Assembly: GCA_964534995.1 (NCBI GenBank) | Contig: CAZHSC010000003.1 | Span: 25,273-89,272 of the forward strand | From: JAJTFW01 sp964534995 | Lineage (GTDB): Bacteria > Bacteroidota > Bacteroidia > AKYH767-A > OLB10 | Direction: 5' to 3' | Length of the DNA: 64,000 nucleotides | Shown: one piece after another, positions 37,807 through 47,400 of the stretch | How positions within the stretch are numbered: position 1 is the stretch's first letter | Layout of the letters: the number at the start of each line of letters is the position of its first letter | The notes under the pieces: generated by a model | Seen by the model: the letters and a program-made list of their open reading frames with translations, nothing else | Databases searched by the model: none | What the model was told of the DNA's origin: nothing | Translations under genes and position numbers: made by a program

Positions 37807-38674
37807 CTGCTATGACACAATACGTGCCGGGTAATTGCTGAATAAAATGCTGCCCTGCTTCCACACCCATCACATAAACGGCGGTAGCCAGGGCATCGCT
37901 GAGTTCTGCCGAGGGACTGAATACACTGACACTGCGTATACCCTTAAGCGGTAGTCCCGTTTTCGGGTGCAGGGTATGACTGTACTTCTCTCCTTTGTGC
38001 ATAAAGAATTGTTCATAGTCGCCGGAAGTGGCTACGGCGAAGGTGGGCATGTTTACTTTCATCAATAAACGTTTCTTGCCGGGATCAGCAATGCCTGTCT
38101 GCCAGTTGCTCTCATCCGCTCTCTTGCCCATTACACAGAGATCTCCACTGGCATTGATGACGCCTCCATAAAGTCCCATCGCCTTCCATTTTTCACGAAC
38201 CCTGTCCGCGGCATAGCCTTTGCCAATCGCCGCGAAACTGATCTTCATTCCTCTTTTTTCGAGACAAATGCGGTTGTTGCCAAGTAAGACCACATGACGA
38301 AATCCGGTCCTGGTTAATGTTTCGTTCAGCACATCAGTATCCGGAAAACGACCTTCTTCACATTTAAAATGATATAGTTTTTTTAATGGACCAATGGTGA
38401 TGTCGAATGCGCCCTGCGATATCTCTGATATTTTTTTGCAGCGTTCCAGCAAACGATATACCTCTCCGTCGATGGTGTAAATCTTATGCGCTTCCATGGC
38501 GTTGATGCGCGCTGTTTCTGAATCGGAACTGAATTCGGTCAGCAGCTTTTCTATTCGCAAGACTTCTTCTTTACCTGCGTTAAAAAAAATATCCGCCTCC
38601 TGTTCATCAGCGGTGATGACGATAAACTCAAAGGCACTGCCCATCAATTTGCACCGGTGTCTGAACTCTTTCAT
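37769..38674 (-). CDS. ApbE family FAD:protein FMN transferase
   Basis: A 301-residue ApbE-type protein, which covalently attaches FMN from FAD to a Ser/Thr of target proteins using Mg. Motifs: MGSAFEFIVI start, SEFSSDSETARIN, GMKISFAAIGKGYAADRVR, INASGDLCVMG, SHTLHPKTGLPLKG, and SAELSDALATAVYVMG, where the Asp/Ala region binds Mg/FAD. There is no evident signal peptide, unusual because most ApbE act outside the cytoplasm, so either this one works inside or the start is misjudged; an upstream extension would have to overlap the thioredoxin gene, which it already overlaps by 4 bp. No target motif of the S/T-G-A-S/T type was seen in the neighbours. Confidence 0.87.
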   Translation of the reverse strand: MKEFRHRCKLMGSAFEFIVITADEQEADIFFNAGKEEVLRIEKLLTEFSSDSETARINAMEAHKIYTIDGEVYRLLERCKKISEISQGAFDITIGPLKKLYHFKCEEGRFPDTDVLNETLTRTGFRHVVLLGNNRICLEKRGMKISFAAIGKGYAADRVREKWKAMGLYGGVINASGDLCVMGKRADESNWQTGIADPGKKRLLMKVNMPTFAVATSGDYEQFFMHKGEKYSHTLHPKTGLPLKGIRSVSVFSPSAELSDALATAVYVMGVEAGQHFIQQLPGTYCVIADENNQVYTNLPA

Positions 38675-39072
38675 GGTTGGTGAAGCAGTGATTTTATCTC
38701 GGAAACTATGGCTGAGCTGCCCTGACGATGGTAAGGTATGATTTTGAAAGTATTTCCCTGAACTAAAACTATTTTTGGAAAAACCCCTTCCGGATTGAAA
38801 CGTTCGGCTAATGTGGTGTTGCGTGCTACCTCTTCTTCCGGGAGCGAACGGTGCTGTGGGAAGTCGGCGATGAGAAGTGATGTGTTTTGGGAGGTGAAGG
38901 ATAGAAATATGGAGTCCTGTAGTACGTTTTTTTCAAGATACATGCAGTTCACGCACCAATCCGATCCGGTAAAAATGATAAGATTCGGTATATTATCTTT
39001 TTGTGCGCTAACTAATGTTGTGTTTGCCAGTAATAGTAATATATAATAAAAGATATATATTAAGTTTCGCAT
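38671..39072 (-). CDS. Secreted thioredoxin-like protein heading the ApbE cassette
   Basis: A 133-residue exported protein with a signal peptide (MRNLIYIFYYILLLLANTTLVSA) and a thioredoxin-like core: LIIFTGSDWCVNCMYLE carries the redox motif WCVNC, and EGVFPKIVLVQGNTFK the cis-Pro strand. First gene of the cassette thioredoxin-ApbE-DUF4266-DUF3570, sharing 4 bp with apbE (ATGA). Likely keeps the Cys pairs of DUF4266 or another partner in the required redox state; this is inference from context. Confidence 0.8.
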   Translation of the reverse strand: MRNLIYIFYYILLLLANTTLVSAQKDNIPNLIIFTGSDWCVNCMYLEKNVLQDSIFLSFTSQNTSLLIADFPQHRSLPEEEVARNTTLAERFNPEGVFPKIVLVQGNTFKIIPYHRQGSSAIVSEIKSLLHQP

Positions 39073-39176
39073 CGAATTGTTACAGTTGGTATTCTTAATG
39101 AAACTGCACTTATAAATATTTTGAAATTTGATCGTTATAAAGATTTATTTTCGGCTAGAATTCCTACTTAAACACA

Positions 39177-39204
39177 GCGGGCGCAACGTCGCGAATTCTC
39201 GCGA
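39177..39204. repeat. Dispersed 28-bp GC-rich repeat, copy 2
   Basis: Matches 26540-26567 at 21 of 28 positions. Here it contains a near-perfect palindrome (TCGCGAATTCTCGCGA). It lies in the 262-bp gap between the thioredoxin start and hutU's end; the rest of that gap shows nothing else. Confidence 0.45.
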
Positions 39205-39334
39205 TCGCAACGGGTGCAATGGATGAATGGGAAATTTTACGACTACTTTGTCTCCTCTCTTTTTATTCGTTCTTCCTCCCAGAGAGCGAAGCGAACGATC
39301 CTCCCCTCCCCCAGCCAACGCAGAGAGCGCTCCA

Positions 39335-41011
39335 CTATTTCAATCGTTCACGAATATCGAGGCGATGTTTGCGTGCGGTATCCGTAGCGATATCATAACC
39401 TGCATCCATATGTCGGATAACGCCCATCGCGGGATCATTGTGTAAGACTCTTTTCAGGCGTCGTGCTGCATCGTCGGTTCCATCGGCAACGATGACCATT
39501 CCCGAATGAATGGAATAGCCCATGCCTACGCCACCACCGTGATGAAGACTCACCCAGGAAGCTCCGCCGGCTGTATTGATCAGGGCGTTCAGTATGGGCC
39601 AGTCAGCAACAGCATCGGAGCCATCGAGCATTGCTTCTGTTTCGCGGTTGGGACTTGCAACAGATCCGGTGTCGAGGTGGTCGCGGCCAATAACAATCGG
39701 CGCTTTTACTTTTCCGGTTTTTACGAGTTCGTTGAAAAGGAGTCCCGCTTTTTCACGGTCACCTTGTCCGATCCAGCAGATGCGTGCAGGTAAGCCCTGG
39801 AAGGCGATGCGCTCCTGTGCCATCTTAATCCACCTGTGTAGCCCGGTATCATGCGGGAATAATTTCAGGATGGCTTCATCCGTAACTTTTATATCTTCCG
39901 GGTCCCCACTAAGTGCCGCCCAACGGAATGGGCCTTTTCCCTCGCAAAAAAGCGGACGAATATAGGCAGGTACAAAGCCAGGAAAGTCGAATGCGTTTTC
40001 TACGCCGCGTTCCTGGGCCCTCCCGCGGAGGTTGTTGCCATAGTCAAAGGTGATGGCCCCTTTCTTCTGCATCTCCAGCATCAGCAACACATGTTCAGCC
40101 ATGGAGTCGTAAGCCATTTCAATGTACCTTGCCGGATTTTTTTCCCTTAATACATTGCCCTCTTCTACCGACAATCCCTCGGGAAGATACCCCACCAGGG
40201 GATCATGAGCCGAAGTCTGGTCGGTAAGCACATCCGGAATGATATTTCTTTCTTTTAGTCGCTGCAGTAATTTTATGGCAGTGCAAATGATCCCGATCGA
40301 CTTGTTTTCACCTTTCTTCTTAAACCCGAGGGCGAGGTCGATGGCTTTGTCGATATCCTTTTCGATAAAATCAAGATACCTTGTTTCCACCCGCTTTTGC
40401 GCGCGCCATTCTTCCACTTCCGCTGCCAGACATACACCTTCGGCCATGGTGATGGCCAGTGGCTGTGCGCCACCCATTCCTCCCAAACCCGCGGTGACAC
40501 ACAAGCGGCCTTTTAATGTGCCGCCAAAATGTTTTGCGGCAACTGCGTTAAAGGTTTCATAAGTGCCCTGCACGATTCCCTGCGAACCAATGTATATCCA
40601 TGATCCCGCTGTCATCTGACCATACATCATCAATCCTTTTTTCTCCAACTCGTCAAAGACCTCCCAGGTAGCCCATTTCGGTACCAGTTGCGAGTTGCTG
40701 AGGATAACGCGTGGCGCATCTTTATGAGTAGGAAGAATAGCTACGGGTTTACCGCTTTGTATCAGTAAGGTCTCATCCTCGTTCAGGTCCTTCAGGGCCT
40801 TAACGATCAGGTGAAAGGCCTCAACATTACGTGCCGCCTTCCCTCTGCCTCCATACACAATCAAATCTTCAGGGCGCTCCGCCACCTCAGGATCCAGATT
40901 GTTATGCAACATACGTAACGCGGCTTCCTGTACCCAGCCTTTGCAATTCAACGTTGTGCCGGTGGGCGTTTTGGTTTTGGAGAGGTCGAGTTTTTGGGCG
41001 GTTTCCTGCAT
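39335..41011 (-). CDS. hutU: Urocanate hydratase
   Basis: A 558-residue NAD-dependent urocanate hydratase converting urocanate to imidazolonepropionate in histidine degradation. Motifs: VYGGRGKAARNVEAF at the N-terminus, TAGLGGMGGAQPLAI (NAD-binding glycine-rich), DQTSAHDPLVGYLP, GDPEDIKVTDEA, and the C-terminal HHGGGVGMGYSIHSGMV, all canonical. The ATG at 41011 gives the usual family length; the frame extends to 41164 but the extra 51 residues are not family-like, and a TAAATTTG box lies at 41040-41033. No other hut gene is in the window, so the locus is a singleton. Confidence 0.93.
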   Translation of the reverse strand: MQETAQKLDLSKTKTPTGTTLNCKGWVQEAALRMLHNNLDPEVAERPEDLIVYGGRGKAARNVEAFHLIVKALKDLNEDETLLIQSGKPVAILPTHKDAPRVILSNSQLVPKWATWEVFDELEKKGLMMYGQMTAGSWIYIGSQGIVQGTYETFNAVAAKHFGGTLKGRLCVTAGLGGMGGAQPLAITMAEGVCLAAEVEEWRAQKRVETRYLDFIEKDIDKAIDLALGFKKKGENKSIGIICTAIKLLQRLKERNIIPDVLTDQTSAHDPLVGYLPEGLSVEEGNVLREKNPARYIEMAYDSMAEHVLLMLEMQKKGAITFDYGNNLRGRAQERGVENAFDFPGFVPAYIRPLFCEGKGPFRWAALSGDPEDIKVTDEAILKLFPHDTGLHRWIKMAQERIAFQGLPARICWIGQGDREKAGLLFNELVKTGKVKAPIVIGRDHLDTGSVASPNRETEAMLDGSDAVADWPILNALINTAGGASWVSLHHGGGVGMGYSIHSGMVIVADGTDDAARRLKRVLHNDPAMGVIRHMDAGYDIATDTARKHRLDIRERLK

Positions 41012-41032
41012 TGCCTTTTTGATTTTATTTCG

Positions 41033-41040
41033 CAAATTTA
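41033..41040 (-). promoter_or_regulatory. -7 box TAAATTTG upstream of hutU
   Basis: Exact TAnnTTTG on the minus strand, 21 nt before ATG 41011. It lies inside the longer open frame and so supports the shorter start. Confidence 0.42.
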
Positions 41041-41241
41041 GGTGAAAAGAAGCTGATTTTTCTACTCCCGATAAAGGGCTCCTGCATCGGGGGTTCCTTG
41101 AACAGGGTGCGATGACCGGCTTATTGTTTGGCTTTACCTTCCCTTGACTCCATATCCCAACCACGTTCCTGTTTTCTTTTTAAAACTTTAATTTTCTTTC
41201 CCGGAAAAATGACGGGACGGACTTTTGGGCGGAACGGTAAT

Positions 41242-41406
41242 TTATTTTACTTTCTCTTTGCGATCTGTTTTTGATTTCCAAGGGCAATGCCGGCAGCCAC
41301 TCTGGCAGCAATAACCTCTTTTCAGGTGGTATTTTTCGGTAAAAACAATAAATCCTTCCGGCGAAAAGTAATAGTCTTCTTTGTCAAATTTATCGGTGAA
41401 TGCCAT
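41242..41406 (-). CDS. Small Cys-rich DUF5522-like protein
   Basis: A 54-residue protein read from ATG 41406: it begins MAFTDKFDKEDYYFSPEGFI and has the core VFTEKYHLKRGYCCQSGCRH followed by CPW and a basic tail ending at TAA 41242. The FTEKYHLKRGYCC-x-x-GCRHCP pattern is what I recall for DUF5522; the four cysteines and His look like a compact metal site. Function unknown. It lies between hutU and the DUF3332 gene, divergent from the latter; its downstream 77 bp to the longest hutU frame show nothing. Confidence 0.78.
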   Translation of the reverse strand: MAFTDKFDKEDYYFSPEGFIVFTEKYHLKRGYCCQSGCRHCPWKSKTDRKEKVK

Positions 41407-41504
41407 TTTATTGTGTTTAACCTGAATTATTTTTTTGAGGTACGGCTGTTGAAATTATTGTGAATGTTGTAGGTAAGGACGCAGCAGGATGTGCATCGAA
41501 AATT

Positions 41505-41512
41505 TACCTTTG
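41505..41512 (+). promoter_or_regulatory. -7 box TACCTTTG upstream of DUF3332 gene
   Basis: Exact TAnnTTTG, 18 nt before ATG 41531. Lies inside the longer open frame (from 41489), supporting the start at 41531. Confidence 0.45.
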
Positions 41513-41530
41513 CAAAATAACATCATAGTC

Positions 41531-42121
41531 ATGAAAAAGTTTAGCCGTTTAGTAGTATTATCAATAGGACTTACCGGAATGCTATTGCAATCAGGTTGTT
41601 ATGGATCATTTAAACTGGTTGGGAAAGTGTATGAGTGGAATGGCTCCATTGAAGATAAGTTTGTAAGATCTATCGTTTTCTGGGCATTGTGTATCATCCC
41701 CGTTTATCCGGTGGCCGCCTTTGTTGATGCGGTGATTTTTAATTTGATTGAATTTTGGTCGGGTTCAAATCCTGTGTCCATGAAAGAAGGACAGTACGAA
41801 CAGCAAATCGTTCATTACCGAAACAGGACCTATCTGCTGGAAGCAACAAAAAACCGTTTCAGTGTAACTGAATTGAAATCCGGTAATAGAGGTAAAACAG
41901 TGCAACTGGTATATACTCCGCAAAATTACACCTGGAACCTGGAGCAGGACAATAAACTGATTGCTGTTTCCAGCTTCGAAAAAGGTAAGTATGGTGAGCT
42001 TTCCCTGCGTGTGTTTTCCAAAGACGGAAATTCAAAGCTGCTGCCTCATCCTCAAAACATCAGCTGGACAGCATTTTCTGAAAGCGAATTAACGGAAACT
42101 GCCATGAGGGTCCGGCCCTGA
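41531..42121 (+). CDS. DUF3332 family lipoprotein
   Basis: A 196-residue protein starting at ATG 41531 (MKKFSRLVVL). The signal ends in a lipobox LLQSGC (Cys23), followed by the DUF3332 signature: GSFKLVGKVYEWNGSIEDKF and a membrane-embedded stretch (VFWALCIIPVYPVAAFVDAVIFNLIEFWSGSNP). The C-terminal 100 residues are beta-rich and soluble. Probably an envelope lipoprotein with a transmembrane hairpin; no function is established. Followed by the PLP-enzyme gene 30 bp downstream on the same strand. Confidence 0.78.
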   Translation: MKKFSRLVVLSIGLTGMLLQSGCYGSFKLVGKVYEWNGSIEDKFVRSIVFWALCIIPVYPVAAFVDAVIFNLIEFWSGSNPVSMKEGQYEQQIVHYRNRTYLLEATKNRFSVTELKSGNRGKTVQLVYTPQNYTWNLEQDNKLIAVSSFEKGKYGELSLRVFSKDGNSKLLPHPQNISWTAFSESELTETAMRVRP

Positions 42122-42151
42122 TCCGGTTTTTTAAGCGTCGGTAGATCGTAT

Positions 42152-43036
42152 ATGCAAATTCCGGGGACTGATCCTGGCAACATACGGATTGATACTGTAA
42201 ATGTGGAAATCCGGCAAAAAATCTATGGTCTTTCCGTGTTAAGGCTGGATCTTATTCATTCCTTGAGCGGAGGTAATAAGTGGTTTAAGTTAAAAGAGAA
42301 TATTAAGAAGTTTTATCAGGGGAACTATTCGGGGATTTTGAGTTTTGGAGGCGCTTATTCGAATCATATTGCCGCACTGGCTGACGTGTGCCATGCCCTG
42401 AAAATACCGGTTACAGGGGTGATACGCGGCGAAGAAGTGCCGGGCCTGAATACCACACTCTCCAGGGCACGTGCCGCAGGCATGCATTTGAAGTTTGTGA
42501 GCAGGGATGCGTATCGCCGGTATCGAAATCCGGAAGCGTGGCCATCACTGTATCATGAATTCGGAAATGTTTTGATCATACCCGAAGGTGGGTCCAATGT
42601 AGAAGGTATTGAAGGATGCAGAGAGATAGCAAAATACATTCCTGACCATTTTAGTCATGTGGCCCTGGCAGTTGGAACAGGTGCCACTTTATGCGGATTG
42701 GCATCGGGATTATACGGACGTGCGAAGTTGATAGGAATAAAGGTGGTGGATGCGCGACAGGAGGAGTTGATATTTTCCCCTTCGGGCCATCAAGGGTGGA
42801 AGGGAAATAACATTGTATTCAGCAATGAGTTTGTTTTTGGAGGATATGCGAAGAAAAATCATGCCCTGGATATCTTTGTAAATAATTGGAATTCAAATAA
42901 CAGTGTTTTAATTGAGCCGGTGTATACCGGGCGTTTGTTTTATGGCATAAAGACAATGCTCGAGGCGGGTTATTTTGCGTCCTCAAATGATATTTTATTG
43001 ATTCATACTGGAGGAAGGCAATATCTTGATCATTAA
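42152..43036 (+). CDS. D-cysteine desulfhydrase / ACC deaminase family PLP enzyme
   Basis: A 294-residue fold-type II PLP enzyme. The PLP Lys lies in LSGGNKWFKLKENI (about 43-56), followed by GILSFGGAYSNHIAALA, the substrate-binding GGAYSNH loop of the family, and a glycine-rich phosphate loop AVGTGATLCGLASGL. The C-terminal ILLIHTGGRQ is the conserved ending. Members deaminate 1-aminocyclopropane-1-carboxylate or desulfhydrate D-cysteine; sequence alone does not decide. Length is slightly short for the family. A separate promoter follows for the next gene. Confidence 0.85.
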   Translation: MQIPGTDPGNIRIDTVNVEIRQKIYGLSVLRLDLIHSLSGGNKWFKLKENIKKFYQGNYSGILSFGGAYSNHIAALADVCHALKIPVTGVIRGEEVPGLNTTLSRARAAGMHLKFVSRDAYRRYRNPEAWPSLYHEFGNVLIIPEGGSNVEGIEGCREIAKYIPDHFSHVALAVGTGATLCGLASGLYGRAKLIGIKVVDARQEELIFSPSGHQGWKGNNIVFSNEFVFGGYAKKNHALDIFVNNWNSNNSVLIEPVYTGRLFYGIKTMLEAGYFASSNDILLIHTGGRQYLDH

Positions 43037-43091
43037 CAGCGCTATGTTAATAGTGTTAAGCTTACTGTCCGTAATACCGGTATTCCGTCTT

Positions 43092-43099
43092 TACTTTTG
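43092..43099 (+). promoter_or_regulatory. -7 box TACTTTTG upstream of glucosaminidase gene
   Basis: Exact TAnnTTTG 10 nt before ATG 43110. It lies inside the longer open frame starting at 43026, supporting the downstream start. Confidence 0.45.
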
Positions 43100-43109
43100 T
43101 AAGCGTAAA

Positions 43110-44108
43110 ATGGATATGTTTAAAAGAATATTGATATTGCTGCTAACCGGTGTCGTTGCAGGATATGCCCAGCCTAACCTGCGCCGGGATTCGGGTCGTG
43201 TAACCCCCGAAATGTACATTGAAATGTTCAGAGAAGCGGCCATCACCGATATGCTGAAAACCGGGGTACCTGCCAGCATTACACTGGCGCAGGGCATGTA
43301 TGAATCTGATTATGGTAACAGCGCGCTGGCGGTGGGCGCCAATAATCATTTCGGAATCAAGTGTCATAAAGAATGGAATGGTCCCACCTATCATAAAGAT
43401 GATGACGCTCCCAACGAATGTTTCAGAAAGTATGAAAGTGTTTTGCATTCTTATGATGATCATTCTGATTTTTTGCGCAGTCGTGAGCGTTACCGTCATC
43501 TCTTTGAACTTGACATTACCGACTACAAAGGCTGGTCGCATGGGCTTAAAAAGGCAGGTTATGCCACCAATCCGGGATACGCTCATAAGCTCATTGACCT
43601 GATTGAAAAATACAACCTGAATGAACTCGACAAACAGGGTTTAAAAATTCCTATATCCGGATCTGATGAAAAAAGCCCGGCCGGCACAGAGGTGAAAACA
43701 TCCGATACGCGGCCACCCCGCAATGTGGCAGAAACAAGAGAAGCTTCCGCTTTAACCTCCAACACCGTTAATGGAGTGCCCTTTGTATATGTCCGAAAAG
43801 GTGACAGCTGGACAAAACTTGCCAGGGAAAATAATATTGAATTATGGCAGATTTTAGAATTCAATGACGCGACCAAGAATGATATACTGAAAGACGGGGA
43901 GATTGTTTTTTTGAAGGCAAAGAAGAACCGCGGGGAAGAAATGTATCATGTGTTTAAGGAAGGTGATACCATGCGCGGAATTTCACAGAAATACGGTATT
44001 AAATTATCTAAACTTTATAAAATTAATGAAATGGTATTTGGAGTAGAGCCTGCTCCGGGTACCCGGCTCTTTTTAAAAAGAGCGATGCTTTTTGGTGTTG
44101 TTTTATAG
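43110..44108 (+). CDS. Glucosaminidase with two LysM domains
   Basis: A 332-residue exported peptidoglycan hydrolase. ATG 43110 gives signal peptide MDMFKRILILLLTGVVAGYAQ; the open frame reaches 43026 but overlaps the previous gene and its promoter box. Residues about 32-175 are a FlgJ/mannosyl-glycoprotein endo-beta-N-acetylglucosaminidase-like domain (PASITLAQGMYESDYGNS with the catalytic Glu, NNHFGIKCH, YATNPGYAHKLIDLI). Two LysM peptidoglycan-binding repeats follow: VRKGDSWTKLARENNIELWQ and VFKEGDTMRGISQKYGIKLS. Likely cleaves glycan strands for wall remodelling. Confidence 0.88.
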   Translation: MDMFKRILILLLTGVVAGYAQPNLRRDSGRVTPEMYIEMFREAAITDMLKTGVPASITLAQGMYESDYGNSALAVGANNHFGIKCHKEWNGPTYHKDDDAPNECFRKYESVLHSYDDHSDFLRSRERYRHLFELDITDYKGWSHGLKKAGYATNPGYAHKLIDLIEKYNLNELDKQGLKIPISGSDEKSPAGTEVKTSDTRPPRNVAETREASALTSNTVNGVPFVYVRKGDSWTKLARENNIELWQILEFNDATKNDILKDGEIVFLKAKKNRGEEMYHVFKEGDTMRGISQKYGIKLSKLYKINEMVFGVEPAPGTRLFLKRAMLFGVVL

Positions 44109-44400
44109 TACCAACCACCCCTGGCTAACCACTTTTATTTTTACTTGACCCTGTTTAACAGGCAGTTGTAACGGATCTTAATAAGCGAAATAGTTAACAA
44201 ATTTTCAGGGTTCTCCCGATAGCAGGTTGTTATTAATTTTTTGAAGAAATACTTGCACAGGGAAATTATTCTCTTTAATATTGAGAACATCCTTTCGCAA
44301 CCGGGATTAACCCTGCGAAAGAATACACTTACCAAGATTCAGTGAACAACTGGAGGTGTAAGGGTTATTTTAGCATAAACATATTGAAAGTAAAACGACC
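44109..44400. other. 292-bp intergenic gap, nothing recognisable
   Basis: AT-rich gap before the TTG-started gene. A 64-codon minus-strand frame (44335-44141) has no family resemblance or upstream promoter and is not annotated. GGTTAACCCTGCGAAAG-like short repeats near 44300 are inconclusive. Confidence 0.4.
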
Positions 44401-47400
44401 TTGAAGAAAAACATCTTCTTTAGTCTGGTGCTGTTTGTGTTTCTCAACACCCTGCAGGTGGGTGCCGCTACTTATTATGCCCGTGTTACGGGTAATTGGA
44501 ATGCACTGACTACCTGGTCAACGGTTGGTTGCGGAGGCGCTATGGCTGCTACATTTCCCACCGCGGCGGATGATGTTATCATTTGTGTGGGAACAACGGT
44601 TACCGTCAATATCAACACCACTGTGGCCAACCTGACCATCAACAGTGGAGGAACGCTTCAGAATGGTGGGGGCTCTACTACCAACCGGTCTCTCACGGTT
44701 ACTGGTACGCTAACGGTAAGCAATGGAGGCACACTGATACAAAACAGTACGGTTACTGCCTCTGCATCCCTCTTCGCGGGAACAGAAGTGTTTGGGAGTA
44801 CCAGCACCGTAACGGTCAGCAACTGGTCTTCTTACAGTGTTCCCCTGATCAATGGTGTCGGATCAAACTTCGGACACCTGAATTTAAACTGGAACCCGGG
44901 CCTGAACTGGTGGAAAAACCAGGGATTGGGTGTTACCCGGACGATTCAGGGAAATTTTACAATCGGAACCAACTGTCAGACTTACCTCGATAGTTCTGCT
45001 GCGAATGTGAGTATCGTAATTGGTGGTAATATGACTGTTAACGGCAAACTGCGGATAAAAAATGCGATGCCGGGCACGGTAATCTTTGGAGTGACAGGCA
45101 ATGGTACCATAGGCGGCAGCGGTATTTTTACAGGTATTTATGGGGGAAGCGGCAATGTAAGTTTTGCGGTCAATAACCTGACTTCAGCATCGGGAGGAAC
45201 CTTCAACGGAATCCTCGATGGCACGGGAGATGCGACCATAAACATAAACGGCACCTATAACTGCGCTGGAAATTTTTATGGAATCAACGCCCCTTTGATT
45301 CTGAACAATGGCGTTCCGACCATAACCATCAATGCACTTACCTACACCGGCGGCACCTTTATGGCAAGCTACGCCCACAATTCAGGTGGAACGGCAGTGG
45401 TGAATATTCTCAGCAATGCCATCATTTCCTTCACCGTGGCCACCGATAATATTAAACTGCTTGGATTGGCTGCCATTGGAGCTAATCCGGTAACCACCAT
45501 GTTGAATTTTACAGTAGGGGGTAACCTGAGTGTAGCAGGGCTTTCCACCTGTGCCTTCAAATCATCAGAGAGTTACGGCGAAGAAATAATTATAGTAAAC
45601 GGAACATTTACGGTTACGGCAGCAAAAGCCCTCTTTAATGGTGGAAGTGTTGAAAGCAGCGGCCATAAGGTGAAGGCTACCTTTGGGGGTTTTACCATCA
45701 GCGGCGGAACAGCATGGTTTAGCGAAAATGCCTCCGATTCCACCAATATCACAGTGAACGGACCTGTATTGTTGTCAGGAGGTACTTTGATATTAAAATC
45801 GTCAACAGGTCATGCCCAGTTCATCATCAATGGAAACTTTACGCAAAATTATGTGGGAAGTACGTATTATATGCATGGTCCTGATCAGTTGGGTGCTGCG
45901 GAAGTGTCCAATAATTATATTGACATGAGGGTGAATGGTAATTTTGTACAGAGCGGAGGTATTTTGCATTTTGACAACAGCAATTCCACTGCCGAACAAA
46001 GAATTTATATAAACGGACCCTCGTATACCATTTCAAACTCTTCATCCATGTATCGCGCCGGAAGCGGTACAGGCACTTCATTTGCAAGGATCATTTTTGA
46101 ATATCCGGGCACCATCACTTATTTCAGAAATCTTGCCCACAATATCCAGCAGTGTAAACAAACCATTAAAGCAGGTTGTACTTTAAGTGTTACTTCTGGT
46201 CCGATGCAGATCAGCTCACATAATACCGCCCTGTTGGATATGCTTACCGTTGAATCCGGAGGCACACTTTCACTCAATACCCATCAGCTTACCTCCGACA
46301 CCTTGTTTAATTATTCCGGTATCACCATTGCGGATGGGGCCCGTTTTAGAATTGCCAGAACCACCGGGATGTATGACGGTACTGCCAATGCGGCGATCAG
46401 CAGTGCTAGAAACATGAATTACTTCCTCGGCGCCAACAGTATCGTGGAATACAATACCTCCACCTACGCTCGCGTTACCGGCATCAACCTCGGCATTGCT
46501 ACACTGCCTCAGCATAAATACGGAATCCTCGAAATAAATCATACCGGCGCCGGTACCTGGATTGCTCCAACCTACCTGCCGAACTTTACTGCCTCAGTAT
46601 ATATACGCACCCGCCTGATTATGACTTCCGGTGAGTTCAACCTGGCCGATGCGATGGGAAATCCTACTAACGGTGGCCGCTACGTGCATATTGAAAATCC
46701 ATCTCCTTCCGCGTTACAGCGTACCGGAGGCTATATACGCAGTGAAGCACTCGATCATTCTGCCCGCATTGTATGGAATATTCAGAATAATTATGGCACC
46801 TATATGATCCCCTGGGGATATTCGTCAACCGAGTATATACCACTTACCTATCAGCTTACAGGAGGAAATGCAGGTACCGTTTCTTTTTCCACCTACTGTA
46901 CTCCGGCAAATAACCTTCCCTGGCCACCGGGTGTAACCAACCTCACCAGTCATATTGGTCTCACTCCCGATAACCGTACCGCTACCGTGGACAGGTTCTG
47001 GCGAATGGCCAATACAGGTACCAATCCCGTAATAAACCTGACATTTAATTACAGGGCTTCGGAGTTACCCGGCATTCCTTATAACCTTCCGGCCATGATC
47101 AGGGGCTATGCATATAACTCTACTACCAATACCTGGATGGCCGCCCTTCCCGGTCAGTCGGCTTCCGCCTATCAGGTAATTGTACCCTCAGCCGGTGGGA
47201 ACACGCATTGGGCCCTTGCCAGTTTAAATTCTCCGCTTCCTGTAAGCTGGTTATTTTTTGAGGCGAAGAACCTGGATAAAACCGTAAAGCTGATGTGGGC
47301 TACCCTGGAAGAAAAAGACAACAGTCATTTTGTGGTGGAACGCAGCCGCGACTTTGCTGATGTGCAGCAACTGGGAACAGTACCAGGAAAAGGGAACAGC

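Noticed and set aside
44141..44335. 64-codon minus-strand frame in the gap before the TTG-started T9SS gene
   Set aside because: Irregular composition, no homologous motif, no box in front; treated as noise.
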